From assembly GCA_029641185.1 (NCBI GenBank), contig JAPWGK010000002.1, forward strand, positions 3,224,001-3,288,000: DNA of 64,000 nucleotides, written 5' to 3'. The translations under genes were made by a program, and so were the position numbers. Numbering within the stretch: the first letter of the stretch is position 1; every line of letters begins with the position of its first letter. Positions 44,062 through 57,331 of the stretch are shown in pieces. A model generated the notes under the pieces. The model had not been told where the DNA came from, did not search any database, and was given only the letters and a program-made list of their open reading frames with translations. Origin of the DNA: Pseudofabraea citricarpa. Its lineage: Eukaryota > Ascomycota > Leotiomycetes > Helotiales > Dermateaceae.

Positions 44062-44875
44062 AAGCTGCGGCTTCAACATCATCTTCTGCCGCCTATTTGG
44101 ACGGTAATGTAATTTCTACTGATACCCACCTATTGGCGTTTATGGGGCACAATTCTTGTAATATTCCATTTTAATGTATTTCTAAGCACTCGTTGGTGCT
44201 CATCACTCAGCTCACCTCGGAAACTCTCCTTTCACTTCTTGCTTGTTAGTTCATCTAGAAAAGTGCACGTTTCAAATAGAGATAGGGTAGATTTTACCTT
44301 GTAGACAATAGAAGAAATAAGATCGGTCTCGATGCATAAATGTAGAGGATTCCATGACGATGAGACCTGAATCTCAGCATCTGAGATAGTCAGTTGCCAC
44401 TCGAATGAATGTAATCTACCATGTCGGTCACCTGAGTTATCCCCTGCCGACTTCCACCTTGTTTGAGGCCAGATTGAAAAACAAGTGTTGATTTGAAGGA
44501 AAAGAGAGTGATAGTCACGTCGCACTCGTGGAAGGTAAAACTGGTCTAATAGGGTAACTTTCTCATTCTACTGCGTACAAAATCCAGCCCCTATTCACCA
44601 ATTTTAGTTAGCCGGATCGCTTACATAAGATGTGTCTTGGCGCATCGCAAGCCAGATGTTGATGGCCTTACGGACAGCAAGCAACTTTTGATCAATAAAC
44701 CTCCGCAACCCCCCACAACGCCCATCATCAAGCTTTAAGCTTCCCTTTCACGATCATTTAGGAGAAAACGCGTTCACGATAATTCTGCCCTTATTTTGCT
44801 TTCTTTTGGCGTTCTACTAAAGCTCGGAGCGCGGTACCTGGGTGACAGCGCCATACAGCGCGAACACAAACAAAA
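44062..44875. other. Intergenic region between MFS transporter and clathrin heavy chain
   Basis: About 810 bases holding the transporter 3' flank and the clathrin promoter and leader. No gene or marked repeat seen. Confidence 0.5.
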
Positions 44876-47800
44876 ATGGCACCTCTGTAAGGACAAGATC
44901 AATAGAGGCAGACGATGCCATGCAACCACTAACAATTCCCCTCAGGCCCATTAAGTTTACGGAGTTGCTCCAGTTGACGAATGCTGGTGTTGAGGTACGT
45001 TAACTTAGCATCGCAGCTTTGAAGCTCTACCACTGGGCTAGGCATCCGTAATCAGGCAAGATCACTGACATCACATCCTACAGGCCACATCAATTGGTTT
45101 CAACTCATGTGTAAGTAGATATTATCCTTTGCAGATATCAGTCAGCGCATCTGCTAACCCCGCCCACAGACACTTGAATCTGATTCTTTCATTTGCATTC
45201 GGGAGACAAAACCTGGAGCCACATCCCCAGAAGTTGTAATAATCGATCTCAAGAACAACAACAATGTCATCCGACGACCCATTAAAGCCGATAGTGCAAT
45301 TATGCATTGGACCAAGCAGGTCATTGCACTCAAGGCACAATCGCGGACACTACAGATCTTCGACTTGGGACAGAAAGCAAAGCTGAAGTCTGCGACAATG
45401 AATGAAGATGTTGTGTTCTGGAAGTGGTTCGACGATTCAAGCTTGGGATTGGTAACGGATACTACAGTTTACCACTGGAATGTATTTGATCCATCGCAAG
45501 CTGCTCCTGTAGAAGTCTTTAAGAGAAACCCCAACCTTCAGGTATGTAATCGGACGTTCTTACTATGCGGCAGAAACTAATAACTCTAGGGTTGCCAAAT
45601 AATCAACTACCGTGTCAGTGACGATGGAAAATGGATGGTAGTCGTTGGCATTTCTCAACAGCAGGGCCGTGTTGTTGGTGCTATGCAACTCTACTCCAGA
45701 GACCGTGGTATCAGTCAAGCAATCGAGGGACACGCAGCAGCTTTTGGAACTTTAAGACTTGAAGGTGCACCGGCAGATACAAAGGTCTTTACATTCGCCG
45801 TTCGCACAGCTACTGGCGCAAAACTTCATATCGTTGAAGTCGACCATCAAGCATCCAACCCAACCTTCGCAAAGAAGGCGGTCGATGTATACTTCCCTGC
45901 CGAGGCCGTTAACGATTTCCCGGTTGCAATGCAAGTATCTCAGAAATACAGCGTAATCTACTTGGTCACAAAGTATGGTTTTATTCACCTATACGATCTG
46001 GAGTCTGGCACTTGCATCTTCATGAACCGAATTTCTAGCGAGACTATTTTCATCACAGCTCAAGACTCGGAATCTGCTGGTATTGTCGGTGTCAACCGCA
46101 AAGGACAAGTGCTGTCTGTCGCTGTTGATGAGTCAACTATTATTCCATATCTTCTGCAAAACCCTGCAAACTCTGGACTAGCAGTCAAGCTCGCATCTCG
46201 TGCTGGCCTACCCGGAGCCGATAACCTATATGCCCAGCAGTTCGAGCAGTTGTTGAGCTCAGGGAATTATGCTGATGCCGCAAAGATTGCCGCAAACTCA
46301 CCTCGTGGATTCCTCCGTACTCCTCAAACCATTGAGCGTTTCAAGTCAGTACCGGCGGTGCAAGGCCAACTATCCGTCATCCTCCAGTACTTTGGTATGC
46401 TTCTTGATAAGGGAACTCTTAATAAGCACGAGACTCTGGAGCTTGTTCGACCAGTTCTTGCTCAGAATAGAAAACACTTGCTGGAGAAGTGGATGAAGGA
46501 GAACAAGCTTGACTGCTCCGAAGAACTTGGTGATATAGTTCGACCACATGACGTCAACCTTGCTCTCAGCATCTACTTGCGAGCGAATGTTCCACAAAAG
46601 GTTGTTGCTGCTTTTGCAGAGACTGGTCAGTTCGACAAGATCCTGCCATATGCTACTCAGGTTGGCTATCAACCAGATTACGTGCAGTTGCTTCAACATA
46701 TCGGTAAGTAGCACCTCCGCTCTTTATCGTCCTCTCCTATTTGCCTTGTTACTTTTTTTCGTGTCTTGAAGAGCGATCGCTAACACGTTTTATTCAGTCC
46801 GGATCAACCCAGATAAAGGTGCAGAGTTTGCTACTCAACTCGCTAATAATGAGGGCGGTTCTTTGGTTGATATTGAACGTGTCGTCGATGTCTTCCAATC
46901 CCAAGGAATGATTCAAGCTGCGACTGCTTTCTTACTCGATGCACTTAAGGACAACAAGCCAGAACAAGGTCATCTCCAAACACGTCTGCTTGAGATGAAC
47001 TTGATGAATGCTCCTCAAGTAGCTGACGCCATCCTTGGAAACGATATGTTCTCTTACTATGACAAACCTCGCATTGCTCAGCTTTGCGAGCAAGCTGGTC
47101 TCTCTCAGCGTGCGTTGGAGCACTATGAGGATCCCGAAGCCGTCAAGCGGGTTATCGTTAACATCGTTGCTACTCCCAACTTCAGTCTAGACTGGCTTAC
47201 CAACTTCTTCGGTCGTCTGTCTCTTGAGCAATCTCTCGACTGCTTGGATGCTATGCTTAAGGTTAACATCCGTCAGAATCTTGCGGCTGTTGTACAAATT
47301 GCCACGAAGTATTCTGATCTCCTTGGTCCGACTCGCTTGATTGATCTTTTTGAGAAGTACAAGACTGCGGAAGGTCTTTTCCACTATCTTGGCAGTATCG
47401 TCAATCTTAGCGAAGATCAGGACGTAAATTTCAAGTACATCGAGGCCGCAACTCGCTTGGGCCAGTTTAACGAGGTCGAACGAATTTGCCGAGATAGTAA
47501 TTTTTATAACCCGGAGAAGGTTAAGAACTTCCTCAAGGAGGCCAAGCTGACCGAGCAGCTGCCATTGATCATTGTCTGTGATCGGTTCAATTTCATCCAT
47601 GATTTGGTACTCTACCTTTATCAGAATCAGCAGTTCAAGTCCATCGAGGTCTACGTTCAGCGTGTCAACCCAGCTCGCACTCCTGCAGTTATCGGTGGCC
47701 TGCTTGATGTTGATTGTGAAGAATCAATCATCAAGAGCCTTCTTCAAACCGTCAACCCTGCTTCTGTACCAATTGACGAGCTTGTAAGTGAGGTTGAGAC

Positions 47801-50552
47801 CCGAAACCGTCTGAAGATTTTGTTGCCCTTCCTTGAGGCAACCCTGGCAGCCGGTAACCAACAGCAAGCTGTCTACAATGCGCTTGCCAAGATTTACATC
47901 GACAGTAATAACGCGCCAGAGAAATTCCTGAAGGAGAATGATCAGTATGATACTCTCCAGATCGGTAAATATTGTGAAAAGCGGGACCCAAATCTTGCAT
48001 TCATTGCGTACTCAAAAGGTCAAAATGATCTAGAACTTGTCAGCATAACCACCGAAAACTCTATGTTCAAGGCACAAGCTAGATATTTGTTAGAAAGAGC
48101 CGACAAGGAACTGTGGATATTTGTCTTAAGCCAAAACAACGTTCATCGCCGCTCAGTTGTTGATCAGGTTATTTCTACAGCTGTTCCTGAATCTACTGAT
48201 CCCGACAAGGTTTCCATTGCCGTTGCTGCATTCCTCGAGTCGGATATGCCTGTGGAGCTTATCGAGCTTCTCGAGAAGATTGTTCTTGAGCCATCTCCAT
48301 TCAGCGACAACGAGAATCTGCAGAACCTGCTCATCTTCACAGCAACCAAAGCCGATAAGAGCCGAGTTATGGACTACATTCATAAACTTGATGGATACAA
48401 CGCCGCTGATGTTGCCCAAATTTGTATTGACGTAGGCTTGTTTGAAGAGGCCTTTGAGATCTACAAGAAGACCAACGATCACGGCAGCGCCACCAATGTT
48501 CTTGTAGAACACGTTGTCAGCATTGACCGTGCTCAAGAGTACGCCGAACGAGTTGAGCTACCAGAGGTTTGGAGCAGAGTCGCAAAGGCTCAGTTGGATG
48601 GTCTTCGTGTTAGCGATGGTATTGCTTCCTATATTCGAGCCGGAGACCCTAGCAACTACAGCGAAGTCATTGAGATTGCGACACACGCCGGCAAGGATGA
48701 TGATCTGATCAAGTTCTTGAGAATGGCACGCAAGACTCTTCGTGAGCCTGAAATCGATACTGCCCTGGCCTTCTCATATGCCCGCACTGATCAACTTTCT
48801 GAGCTCGAGGATTTCCTTAGAGGTACAAACGTTGCGGATATTGAGGAGTCAGGCGACAAAGCATATGCCGAAGGCTTCCACCAAGCTGCAAAGATCTTTT
48901 TCTCAAGCATCTCCAACTGGGCCAAACTCGCAACCACTCTTGTTCACCTTGAGGATTACCAAGCCGCTGTGGAGTGCGCACGCAAGGCAAACAACATCAA
49001 AGTCTGGAAGCAAGTCAATGCTGCTTGTGTTGACAAGAAAGAATTTAGACTGGCTCAGATTTGTGGTCTCAATTTGATTGTTGATGCGGAAGAGCTCCAG
49101 GGTCTTGTCAAGCAGTACGAGCGCAATGGCTACTTCGACGAGCTCATTGCCCTCCTTGAGCAAGGTTTAGGTCTCGGTACGTCCCTTCCTTAATTCCTAA
49201 TGTGGTCCCTTCCCCGTTCCTTCCTCCGTACCTTCTCTATCTCCAAGTGGAGATCTACTTACGACAATGGAACATGAGCAGTCCTACTAGTGGGAATCGA
49301 ATTTGGACTTACTTCTGCTATTATTACAACTTTTCATACTGTCTTCACATCAACTAATATCGTCATTATGACCTCATACTAACATTATCATATTTAGAAC
49401 GAAGTCATATGGGAATGTTTACCGAATTAGGCATTGCCTTGTCGAAGTACCACCCAGAGCGTGTTATGGAGCACTTGAAGCTGTTCTGGAGTCGGATAAA
49501 TATCCCGAAAATGATTCGTGCTTCTGAAGAAGCTAACCTGTGGCCTGAGCTGGTCTTCTTGTACTGCCATTACGATGAGTGGGACAACGCAGCTCTTGCC
49601 ATGATGGAGCGTGCTGCTGATGCTTGGGAACATCATTCTTTCAAGGACATTGTTGTCAAAGTTGCCAACTTGGAAATCTACTACCGTGCACTCAACTTCT
49701 ACCTTCAAGAGCAACCCTCGCTCCTAACAGATCTGCTCCAGGCTTTGACACCAAGAATTGATGTCAATCGTGTTGTCAGAATGTTTGAGAAGTCTGATAA
49801 CATTCCTCTTATCAAGCCTTTCCTCCTCAATGTTCAGACCCAGAACAAAAAGATTGTCAACAATGCGATCAATGACTTGCTTATCGAGGAGGAAGACTAC
49901 AAGACCTTGAGGGACTCTGTTGAGAATTATGACAACTACGATCCTGTTGAGCTCGCTCAGCGATTAGAGCGCCACGACCTTGTCTTCTTCCGCCAAATCG
50001 CAGCCAACATCTACCGCAAGAACAAGCGGTGGGAGAAGTCCATCGCACTCTCCAAGCAAGATAAGCTGTTTAAGGATGCAATCGAGACCGCAGCCATGTC
50101 AGGCAAGCCAGAGGTTGTCGAAGAGCTCCTACGCTACGTAAGTCATTTCTTGATCTCATCAAATCCTTTTGCAGAACTGACCCGATTCCTAGTTTGTCGA
50201 CATAGGCAGCCGCGAGTGTTATGTCGGTATGCTTTATGCCTGCTACGATCTGATCCCTCTTCACGTTGTTATGGAAATTTCGTGGCGTCACGGTCTCACC
50301 GACTTTACCATGCCCTTCATGATCAATTACTTGGCTCAGCAGAGTTCTACGATCGAGACGCTAAAGAAGGATAACGAGGAGCGTAAGCTTCGGGAGACTT
50401 CTCAAGAGAAGGATGAGAACAATACACCTATTCTCGGAGGATCTCGGCTTATGATCACTGCCGGCCCGGTTGGCGGTGGACGTCAATCTCCCGCAGCGTT
50501 CGGGCAGACTAACGGCTTCGCTCCCCAAGCGACTGGTTATGGGGGATTCTGA
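44876..50552 (+). CDS. CHC1: Clathrin heavy chain
   Basis: Triskelion-forming coat protein for endocytosis and trans-Golgi/endosome transport. Eight exons (44876-44886, 44946-44994, 45084-45110, 45170-45541, 45590-46703, 46798-49176, 49398-50137, 50193-50552) give 1683 aa, the usual full length. The N-terminal beta-propeller begins [20 protein letters not shown]. The linker and the seven CHCR leg repeats fill about 380-1560. The trimerisation segment contains [14 protein letters not shown], followed by a Gly/Pro-rich tail ending QATGYGGF. The first exon is 11 bases and exon 3 is 27 bases. The propeller is thus split by four introns in its first 220 codons, while the leg is almost intron-free. 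Intron 6 (221 nt) is the longest; the reading resumes at [15 protein letters not shown], a highly conserved join. No anomaly in conserved regions was seen. Confidence 0.99.
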
Positions 50553-52684
50553 GATGTCCCAGATGATTACGAGTAAACATAATTATGGGGCATCTGCGAT
50601 TGTACCTTTTTCTGATTTCCATAGCGGGGTTGCGCCGCGTCTGATACTCTTGACCACGATGTAGTAGTAGTAGTATGGGCTCATGGATTTGGGGTGGATA
50701 CCTTGCTGGGGATCCGAAGACTACCCGTGTATGTAATTGATAGGGGCGTCATGCTTTGTTCATTAGATTCTTTGATCTTTACGGTACTCTAGTTGAGTGC
50801 ATTACTCGTGAACTGTCGTCCTAACTACTTCAGTGAGCAGGCACTGTCCTGACTCTTCTGCCCCCCGGCGGTGACATTTTCCAGAGGATGCACACTGCAC
50901 AGAGGATGCATGCAGAGCCATAGATGCATGGGCACGTGTACCTAGTACCTAGGTAGATCTCGCAAGCACTAGCTGTCTAGGCTCTCGATGCCCCCATTCC
51001 CCGGCAGTGATGGGGCAGGAAGAGGACATGGGTTTCAGTGAGCTTGCACTGCACTGTATCAAGTTATCAACATGGGCAGTCAAGGTAACCTCACAAAGTC
51101 AAAAGAACTGGACTGTGTAGCATGGTGGTGAATCAGACGGCCGTTCGTGGTCCACTCCTGGATCTCCTGGGCGTGAGCAGGCAGAGAAGGGCCGTCTGCG
51201 GAGTTACGGAGTAGGAGACCCTGAAGGCTGAACGAGCGGTTTTTGTTTCAATGGACAACCTAAATTTGGAGTGTGCTTGCACCGACTCCTCAGCATCCGT
51301 TGAGACCCTTGGCTCTGCGTTGAGACCTCTTGTCCTGCTCGACTATCTTAGCGCAGGCGGAGCCGCTTTCCTTGGAATTCTTGGGAGGAGTGCAGATCTG
51401 GCGGTGAGCAGGCACACGGCTGGACGAGCGAGCAGGGTGTGTGACAGATCTGATATTGATGTTCGTTTCTGAGAGCTGGAGTTCACGGGGATGGGAGAGG
51501 GAGGGGAGGCGAGTTAATTATAAACACACACACACACACACAGGATGAAAGGAAACACGGGCGGCCGAGGATTCTTGTCGCACACAGCACAGAGCGGGGC
51601 CAAAGGATGCTACGGTTATGTTCGGGCGGGCGAGGGCGAGGGAGTGAGGTGTGAGGGTAGAGTAATAGCTAATAAGTGACAAGGACGACGGCGATGAGCG
51701 AGGTTGTTCAGCCTCGCTGGTGGGTGAGTGGTGGGAGGTGGTGAGTGGTGAATGGTGGGTGAGGAGTGAGTGGTGAGTGGTTGGTCTGTTTAGTGATAGC
51801 CGGGGGGGAGCTTTTCGCCTTTTCTCTGTAAAGAGGGCCGAAGCCGAGGACATGTGGACAAGAGAGGTCAAGAGGGGAGAAAAGAGGCGCTTTTGCTGAT
51901 CAGGCCAACGGAGAAATTTTGATCTGGACAATGGACATGCGTGGTGCTGGACGTCTCCCGTTCCAGCCAAGGCCAAGACGTCGAGCTCTGGGAGTTTGGG
52001 AGTTTGGGATGGCTTTTTGGTTGATGGTCCCACCCATGAAGGTATGCCCGTCGCCCAGAGAGAGAGCTGTTTGTAGATGGTGATAGGGCCCCTGGAGCTT
52101 CAAATCACTCCAGTAGCTGGGTACCTATAAGAAGCACAAGAGCTGTGCTGTCGCTTTCTCTCTCTGCTTATCTCTCTCGACTCACCTCTCACTTCACCTC
52201 TCACCCCTCAAAGCTCTCAAACCAGCTGCCATATCGGCATCCGTGATTGGCTGGCCCGCATCTCACCCCCCTTGGATCCTCGCAAGCTCCAAAGTAAAAT
52301 AATAAAAAACAGAGCAGAGCAGAGTCCAAGCTCCCATCGCTGCCCGCACTTGATTGATCGCTTCACCGCAGAAAGCCCAGGACACACACACCCCACCATC
52401 ACTGACCGAGGACGGCAGTAGCTTTCACCACCAGGAAACAAATACATTCTTGCCCTCTCTTTCCTCCCTCCCCTCAACTCCAACAAACACACTTTACTCT
52501 TATCTCATCCATCCATCTCACCAAACCCCCTCAACTCACTATCCACCTTTTTTGGGATTCCTCAGAACGCCTTGTCCTCACCAATTAATCACTCACCTCA
52601 TCCCCCCTCTCGCACCCCGCTCCTGTGCACGCATCTTTTTAATACGACAGCCGAAGCTCGTGAAGCTCCAATTCACCGCGCATC
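50553..52684. promoter_or_regulatory. Upstream region and leader of pyruvate carboxylase
   Basis: About 2.1 kb. It includes GTACCTAGTACCTAGGTAG at 50938-50956, nine CA units at 51525-51542, G-rich GTGAGTGGT-type repeats at about 51720-51785, and CTATAA near 52126. The final ~550 bases are C/T/A-rich and poor in G, fitting a long 5' leader. ORFs here are low-complexity and not called. Confidence 0.5.
51525..51542. repeat. CA dinucleotide repeat (9 units)
   Basis: Nine perfect CA units in intergenic DNA, about 1.1 kb upstream of pyruvate carboxylase. Confidence 0.95.
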
Positions 52685-55600
52685 ATGGCCGATCAACATG
52701 ACCCCAATGGCGCCTACAGTGAGGTCTTCGAGGCCAGCGATGCCAGACAGGCACAGACAGTCCATCGCATCAGAGCCAACTCCAGTATCATGCAGCTGAA
52801 AAAGATTTTGGGTGAGTCAACGCCGGCGGTGGAGCTCCTCGGCCGTGCGACTTGAGGCTAATCAAATCCATCTCTGTAGTTGCCAATCGTGGAGAAATTC
52901 GTAAGTCTCAGCCATCTCCCCCCAATGGCAACCTTTTACTGATGCAGACCAGCTATTCGTGTATGTTGTTCAGTTAGGCTGGGCTCATTCAAGGTTATTG
53001 TTCACTGACTCGTTTACCTTTCGCTATAGATCTTCCGTACTGTAAGTGGCCCCAAAACCCCCACCACAAGCTGCTTGGAAATTCAGCACTGACTTCCAAT
53101 CCATAGGCACACGAACTGTCATTGCAGACAGTCGCCGTCTTCAGGTAATGCGTAGCAGAAATGATGCGATGGAATGGCGCTGACAGATGGGCAGTTATGA
53201 GGACCGACTGGGCATGCACAGACAAAGTAAGATTTTGCCAATAGCCTTCAACCACTCAACATACATGTACTAATCACGATCACCACTGCAGAGGCCGATG
53301 AAGCCTACGTTATCGGCAAGCGAGGCCAGTACACACCAGTTGGCGCATACTTGGCCGGAGATGAGATCATCAAGATTGCTGTCGAGCACGGTGTCCAGAT
53401 GGTCCACCCTGGTACGAAGATATTTGGGAATAACGCAGGACTCCTTTGCTAAGTAATTCTAGGATACGGTTTCTTGTCAGAAAACGCCGACTTCGCTCGA
53501 AATGTTGAGAAGGCTGGTCTTATCGTGAGTTTTAGTCAAGTCCTTCAGTATGCCTTGACTGAAAGTGCGATAGTTTGTCGGTCCTTCTCCAGAAGTCATC
53601 ACGGCGCTGGGTGACAAGGTCTCCGCAAGAGAGTTGGCTATCAAGGCTGGCGTTCCAGTTGTTCCTGGCACAGAAGGCGCCGTAGAGAAATTCTCCGACG
53701 TCAAGAAATTCACCGACGAATACGGCTTCCCTATCATCATCAAGGCCGCCTACGGAGGTGGCGGACGCGGTATGCGTGTCGTGCGCGAACAGTCTTCCTT
53801 GGAAGACGCGTTCGAGCGAGCTACGTCAGAAGCGAAGTCAGCTTTCGGCAATGGCACTGTGTTCGTGGAACGTTTCCTCGATAAACCCAAGCACATTGAG
53901 GTTCAATTGCTTGGAGACAACCACGGAAACATTGTGCACTTGTACGAGCGCGATTGTTCCGTCCAGCGCAGACATCAAAAAGTGGTTGAACTAGCACCCG
54001 CCAAGGATCTGCCACAGGATGTCAGAGACAGCCTCTTGAACGACGCGGTAAAGCTTGCTAAATCAGTCAACTATCGCAACGCTGGAACAGCCGAGTTCTT
54101 GGTTGATCAACAGAACAGATACTACTTTATTGAGATCAATCCTCGTATTCAAGTCGAGCATACGATCACCGAAGAAATCACCGGTATTGATCTTATCGCA
54201 GCCCAGATCCAGATTGCCGCTGGTGCCACATTGGCCCAGCTGGGACTGACGCAAGACCGCATCTCCACCCGAGGATTCGCGATCCAGTGCCGTATCACAA
54301 CCGAAGATCCCACCAAACAATTCCAACCTGACACTGGCAAGATCGAGGTTTACCGATCAGCTGGCGGAAATGGTGTCCGACTTGATGGTGGTAATGGATT
54401 TGCCGGTGCTGTCATTACTCGTAAGTAACTCTTTTCTTCCCCCTTAAATCCCAATGCCCCTTACACTGGACTGCACCTTGTGGATACCTGGACCGGAATT
54501 TCCTCTTGGGTACTGGTACATATCAACAATATGACCACTTCTTCTCGACACATCACCTTGGATAAAACACTACAGCGCTCCTCCAAGCGTCCGTGACTAT
54601 GCCACGGGCGCCAACGCGAAGCTTCTCTTCACTTTAAACTACCACTTTTCATCATGCTAACTTGTACTTCTTTTTACCTGACTAGCCCATTATGATTCTA
54701 TGCTGGTAAAGTGTACTTGCCATGGATCGACCTACGAGATCGCCCGCCGAAAGATGATTCGTGCATTGGTCGAGTTCCGCATTCGTGGTGTCAAGACAAA
54801 TATTCCATTTTTAACATCATTACTTACACATCCTACCTTCATCTCGGGTGATTGTTGGACCACCTTCATCGATGATACTCCTGAACTTTTCGACTTGGTT
54901 GGCAGCCAAAACCGTGCCCAAAAGCTTTTGTCATACCTGGGAGACGTAGCTGTCAATGGTAGTAGCATCAAGGGACAAATCGGCGAGCCGAAATTCAAGG
55001 GAGATATCATTATCCCTGAGCTTTTCGACGACGAAGGCAAGAAGATCGATGTTTCCCAGCCATGTAAGAAGGGCTGGAGGAATATCCTTGTCGAGAAGGG
55101 CCCAGAAGCATTTGCTAAAGCCGTTCGCGCAAACAAGGGATGTCTTCTCATGGACACCACCTGGCGTGATGCACACCAGTCGCTACTAGCCACGAGAGTC
55201 CGTACTGTTGATTTGTTAAACATCGCTAAAGAGACTAGTCACGCCTACAGCAACTTGTACAGTCTGGAGTGTTGGGGAGGTGCTACCTTTGATGTTGCCA
55301 TGCGATTCCTCTACGAAGATCCTTGGGACAGACTGCGAAAGATGCGCAAGCTTATTCCTAACATCCCATTCCAGATGCTCTTGCGTGGTGCAAATGGTGT
55401 CGCTTACTCTTCGCTACCAGATAACGCCATTTATCACTTTGTTGAGCAGGCAAAGAAGCATGGTGTGGACATCTTCCGTGTCTTCGACGCACTCAATGAT
55501 ATTGATCAACTTGAGGTCGGTATCAAAGCCGTACACAAGGCTGGTGGTGTGGTTGAGGGTACCGTGTGCTATTCAGGCGACTTTTTAGTATGTAGCTCCA

Positions 55601-57331
55601 TCACTTTCGTAAACACTCCCCCCCAAAAAAGATTCCTTCCAAAGTTGGACTGAGGAAGCGTGCGTGCCCTAGCGGACATGCGAGGGTGTCCATTGCTGGC
55701 AAAGTACTTTTTTGGACCCTCGGGCTTTTGGACTCTGGACTTAACCGGACTTTATCATCACGCTTTCCTTCGTCATATCAGTAACATAACAATACAACAG
55801 CATTTACTAACTTTATCACCAGAATCCCAAGAAGAAGAAGTACACTCTCGAGTACTACATGGATCTGGTTGGGAAACTTGTCGACTTGAAGATCCATATT
55901 CTAGGCGTCAAGGACATGAGTGGCGTTTGTCAGTAGATCCATTTCTATATGCTAGAATCTATGCTGACAAAATCCCACAATAGTGAGACCTAGAGCTGCA
56001 ACTCTCCTTATCGGCTCCATTCGCAAGAAGTACCCCGATCTTCCCATTCATGTCCACACTCATGATTCAGCTGGTACTGGCGTAGCTTCGATGGTTGCTT
56101 GTGCCCATGCAGGTGCTGACGCGGTTGATACTGCTACTGACAGTCTATCTGGCACAACATCCCAGCCCAGTGTCGGTGCTGTTCTCGCATCCCTAGAGGG
56201 ATCAGATCTTGACGCAGGTTTGAATGTCCACCACGTTCGAGCTATTGATACTTACTGGTCCCAACTCCGTCTCCTCTACTCTCCATTTGAAGCGGGGTTG
56301 CATGGAACCGATCCTGATGTCTACGATCACGAGATCCCAGGTGGTCAGTTGACAAATATGATGTTCCAAGCTTCCCAACTTGGTCTTGGAGCTCAGTGGG
56401 CCGAGACAAAGAAAGCATATGAGCAAGCTAACGACTTACTCGGTGACATTGTGAAAGTCACTCCTACATCCAAGGTTGTAGGCGATTTGGCTCAATTCAT
56501 GGTCTCGAACAAACTCAACTTTGATGACGTACAAAAGAGAGCTGGGGAGCTTGATTTCCCAGGTTCAGTCCTCGAATTCTTTGAGGGTCTTATGGGCCAG
56601 CCTTACGGAGGATTCCCTGAGCCACTCCGAACCAATGCTCTCCGCGGAAAGAAGGGACTTAACGAGAGACCTGGACTTCACCTCCAACCGCTTGACCTTG
56701 CTAAGATCAAGAAGGATATTCACACCAAGTATGGCAGTGTTACGGAGTGTGATGTCGCTAGTTACGCCATGTACCCCAAAGTCTTTGAAGACTACAGAAA
56801 ATTCATCCAGAAATATGGCGACCTCAGTGTCTTGCCTACCCGATACTTCCTTTCTAGACCCGAGATTGGAGAAGAGTTCCATGTGGAACTCGAGAAGGGT
56901 AAGGTGTTGATCTTGAAGCTTCTCGCTGTAGGTCCTTTGTCGGATACTACAGGACAACGGGAGGTCTTTTACGAAATGAATGGTAAGATACCCTGCCTCA
57001 GATGGTATTGACAAGGCTAACGTGTATCTCAGGTGAGGTTCGTCAAGTCACCGTTGACGACAACCTAGCGGCGGTTGAGAACACTAGCCGACCAAAGGCT
57101 GATGCAGGCGATTCATCTCAAGTCGGAGCTCCAATGGCTGGTGTCGTCGTCGAGACTCGTGTTAAGGATGGCTCTGAAGTCAAGAAGGGAGACCCACTTG
57201 CTGTTCTTAGCGCCATGAAGATGGAAATGGTTATTTCTGCTCCTCATGCTGGAAAGGTTGGACACATGCAGGTTAGGGAGGGTGATTCGGTGGCTGGTTC
57301 CGATCTCATTTGCAGGATTGAGAAAGCGTAA
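52685..57331 (+). CDS. PYC: Pyruvate carboxylase
   Basis: Biotin enzyme that makes oxaloacetate from pyruvate, bicarbonate and ATP. Thirteen exons give 1190 aa, the normal size: 52685-52811, 52880-52900, 52953-52960, 53030-53041, 53107-53144, 53195-53226, 53292-53411, 53463-53524, 53574-54420, 54686-55587, 55823-55928, 55984-56982 and 57033-57331. Order: biotin carboxylase (KILVANRGEIPIRIFRTAHEL, the ATP loop GGGGRGM), carboxyltransferase ([27 protein letters not shown]), and biotinyl domain with AMKMEM, biotin on K1154. No mitochondrial presequence is visible, so the enzyme is probably cytosolic, as in yeast and aspergilli. The first ~890 bases are cut by eight introns, with exons of only 8 and 12 bases encoding PIR and IFRT. 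Introns 9 and 10 are long (265 and 235 nt). Confidence 0.99.
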
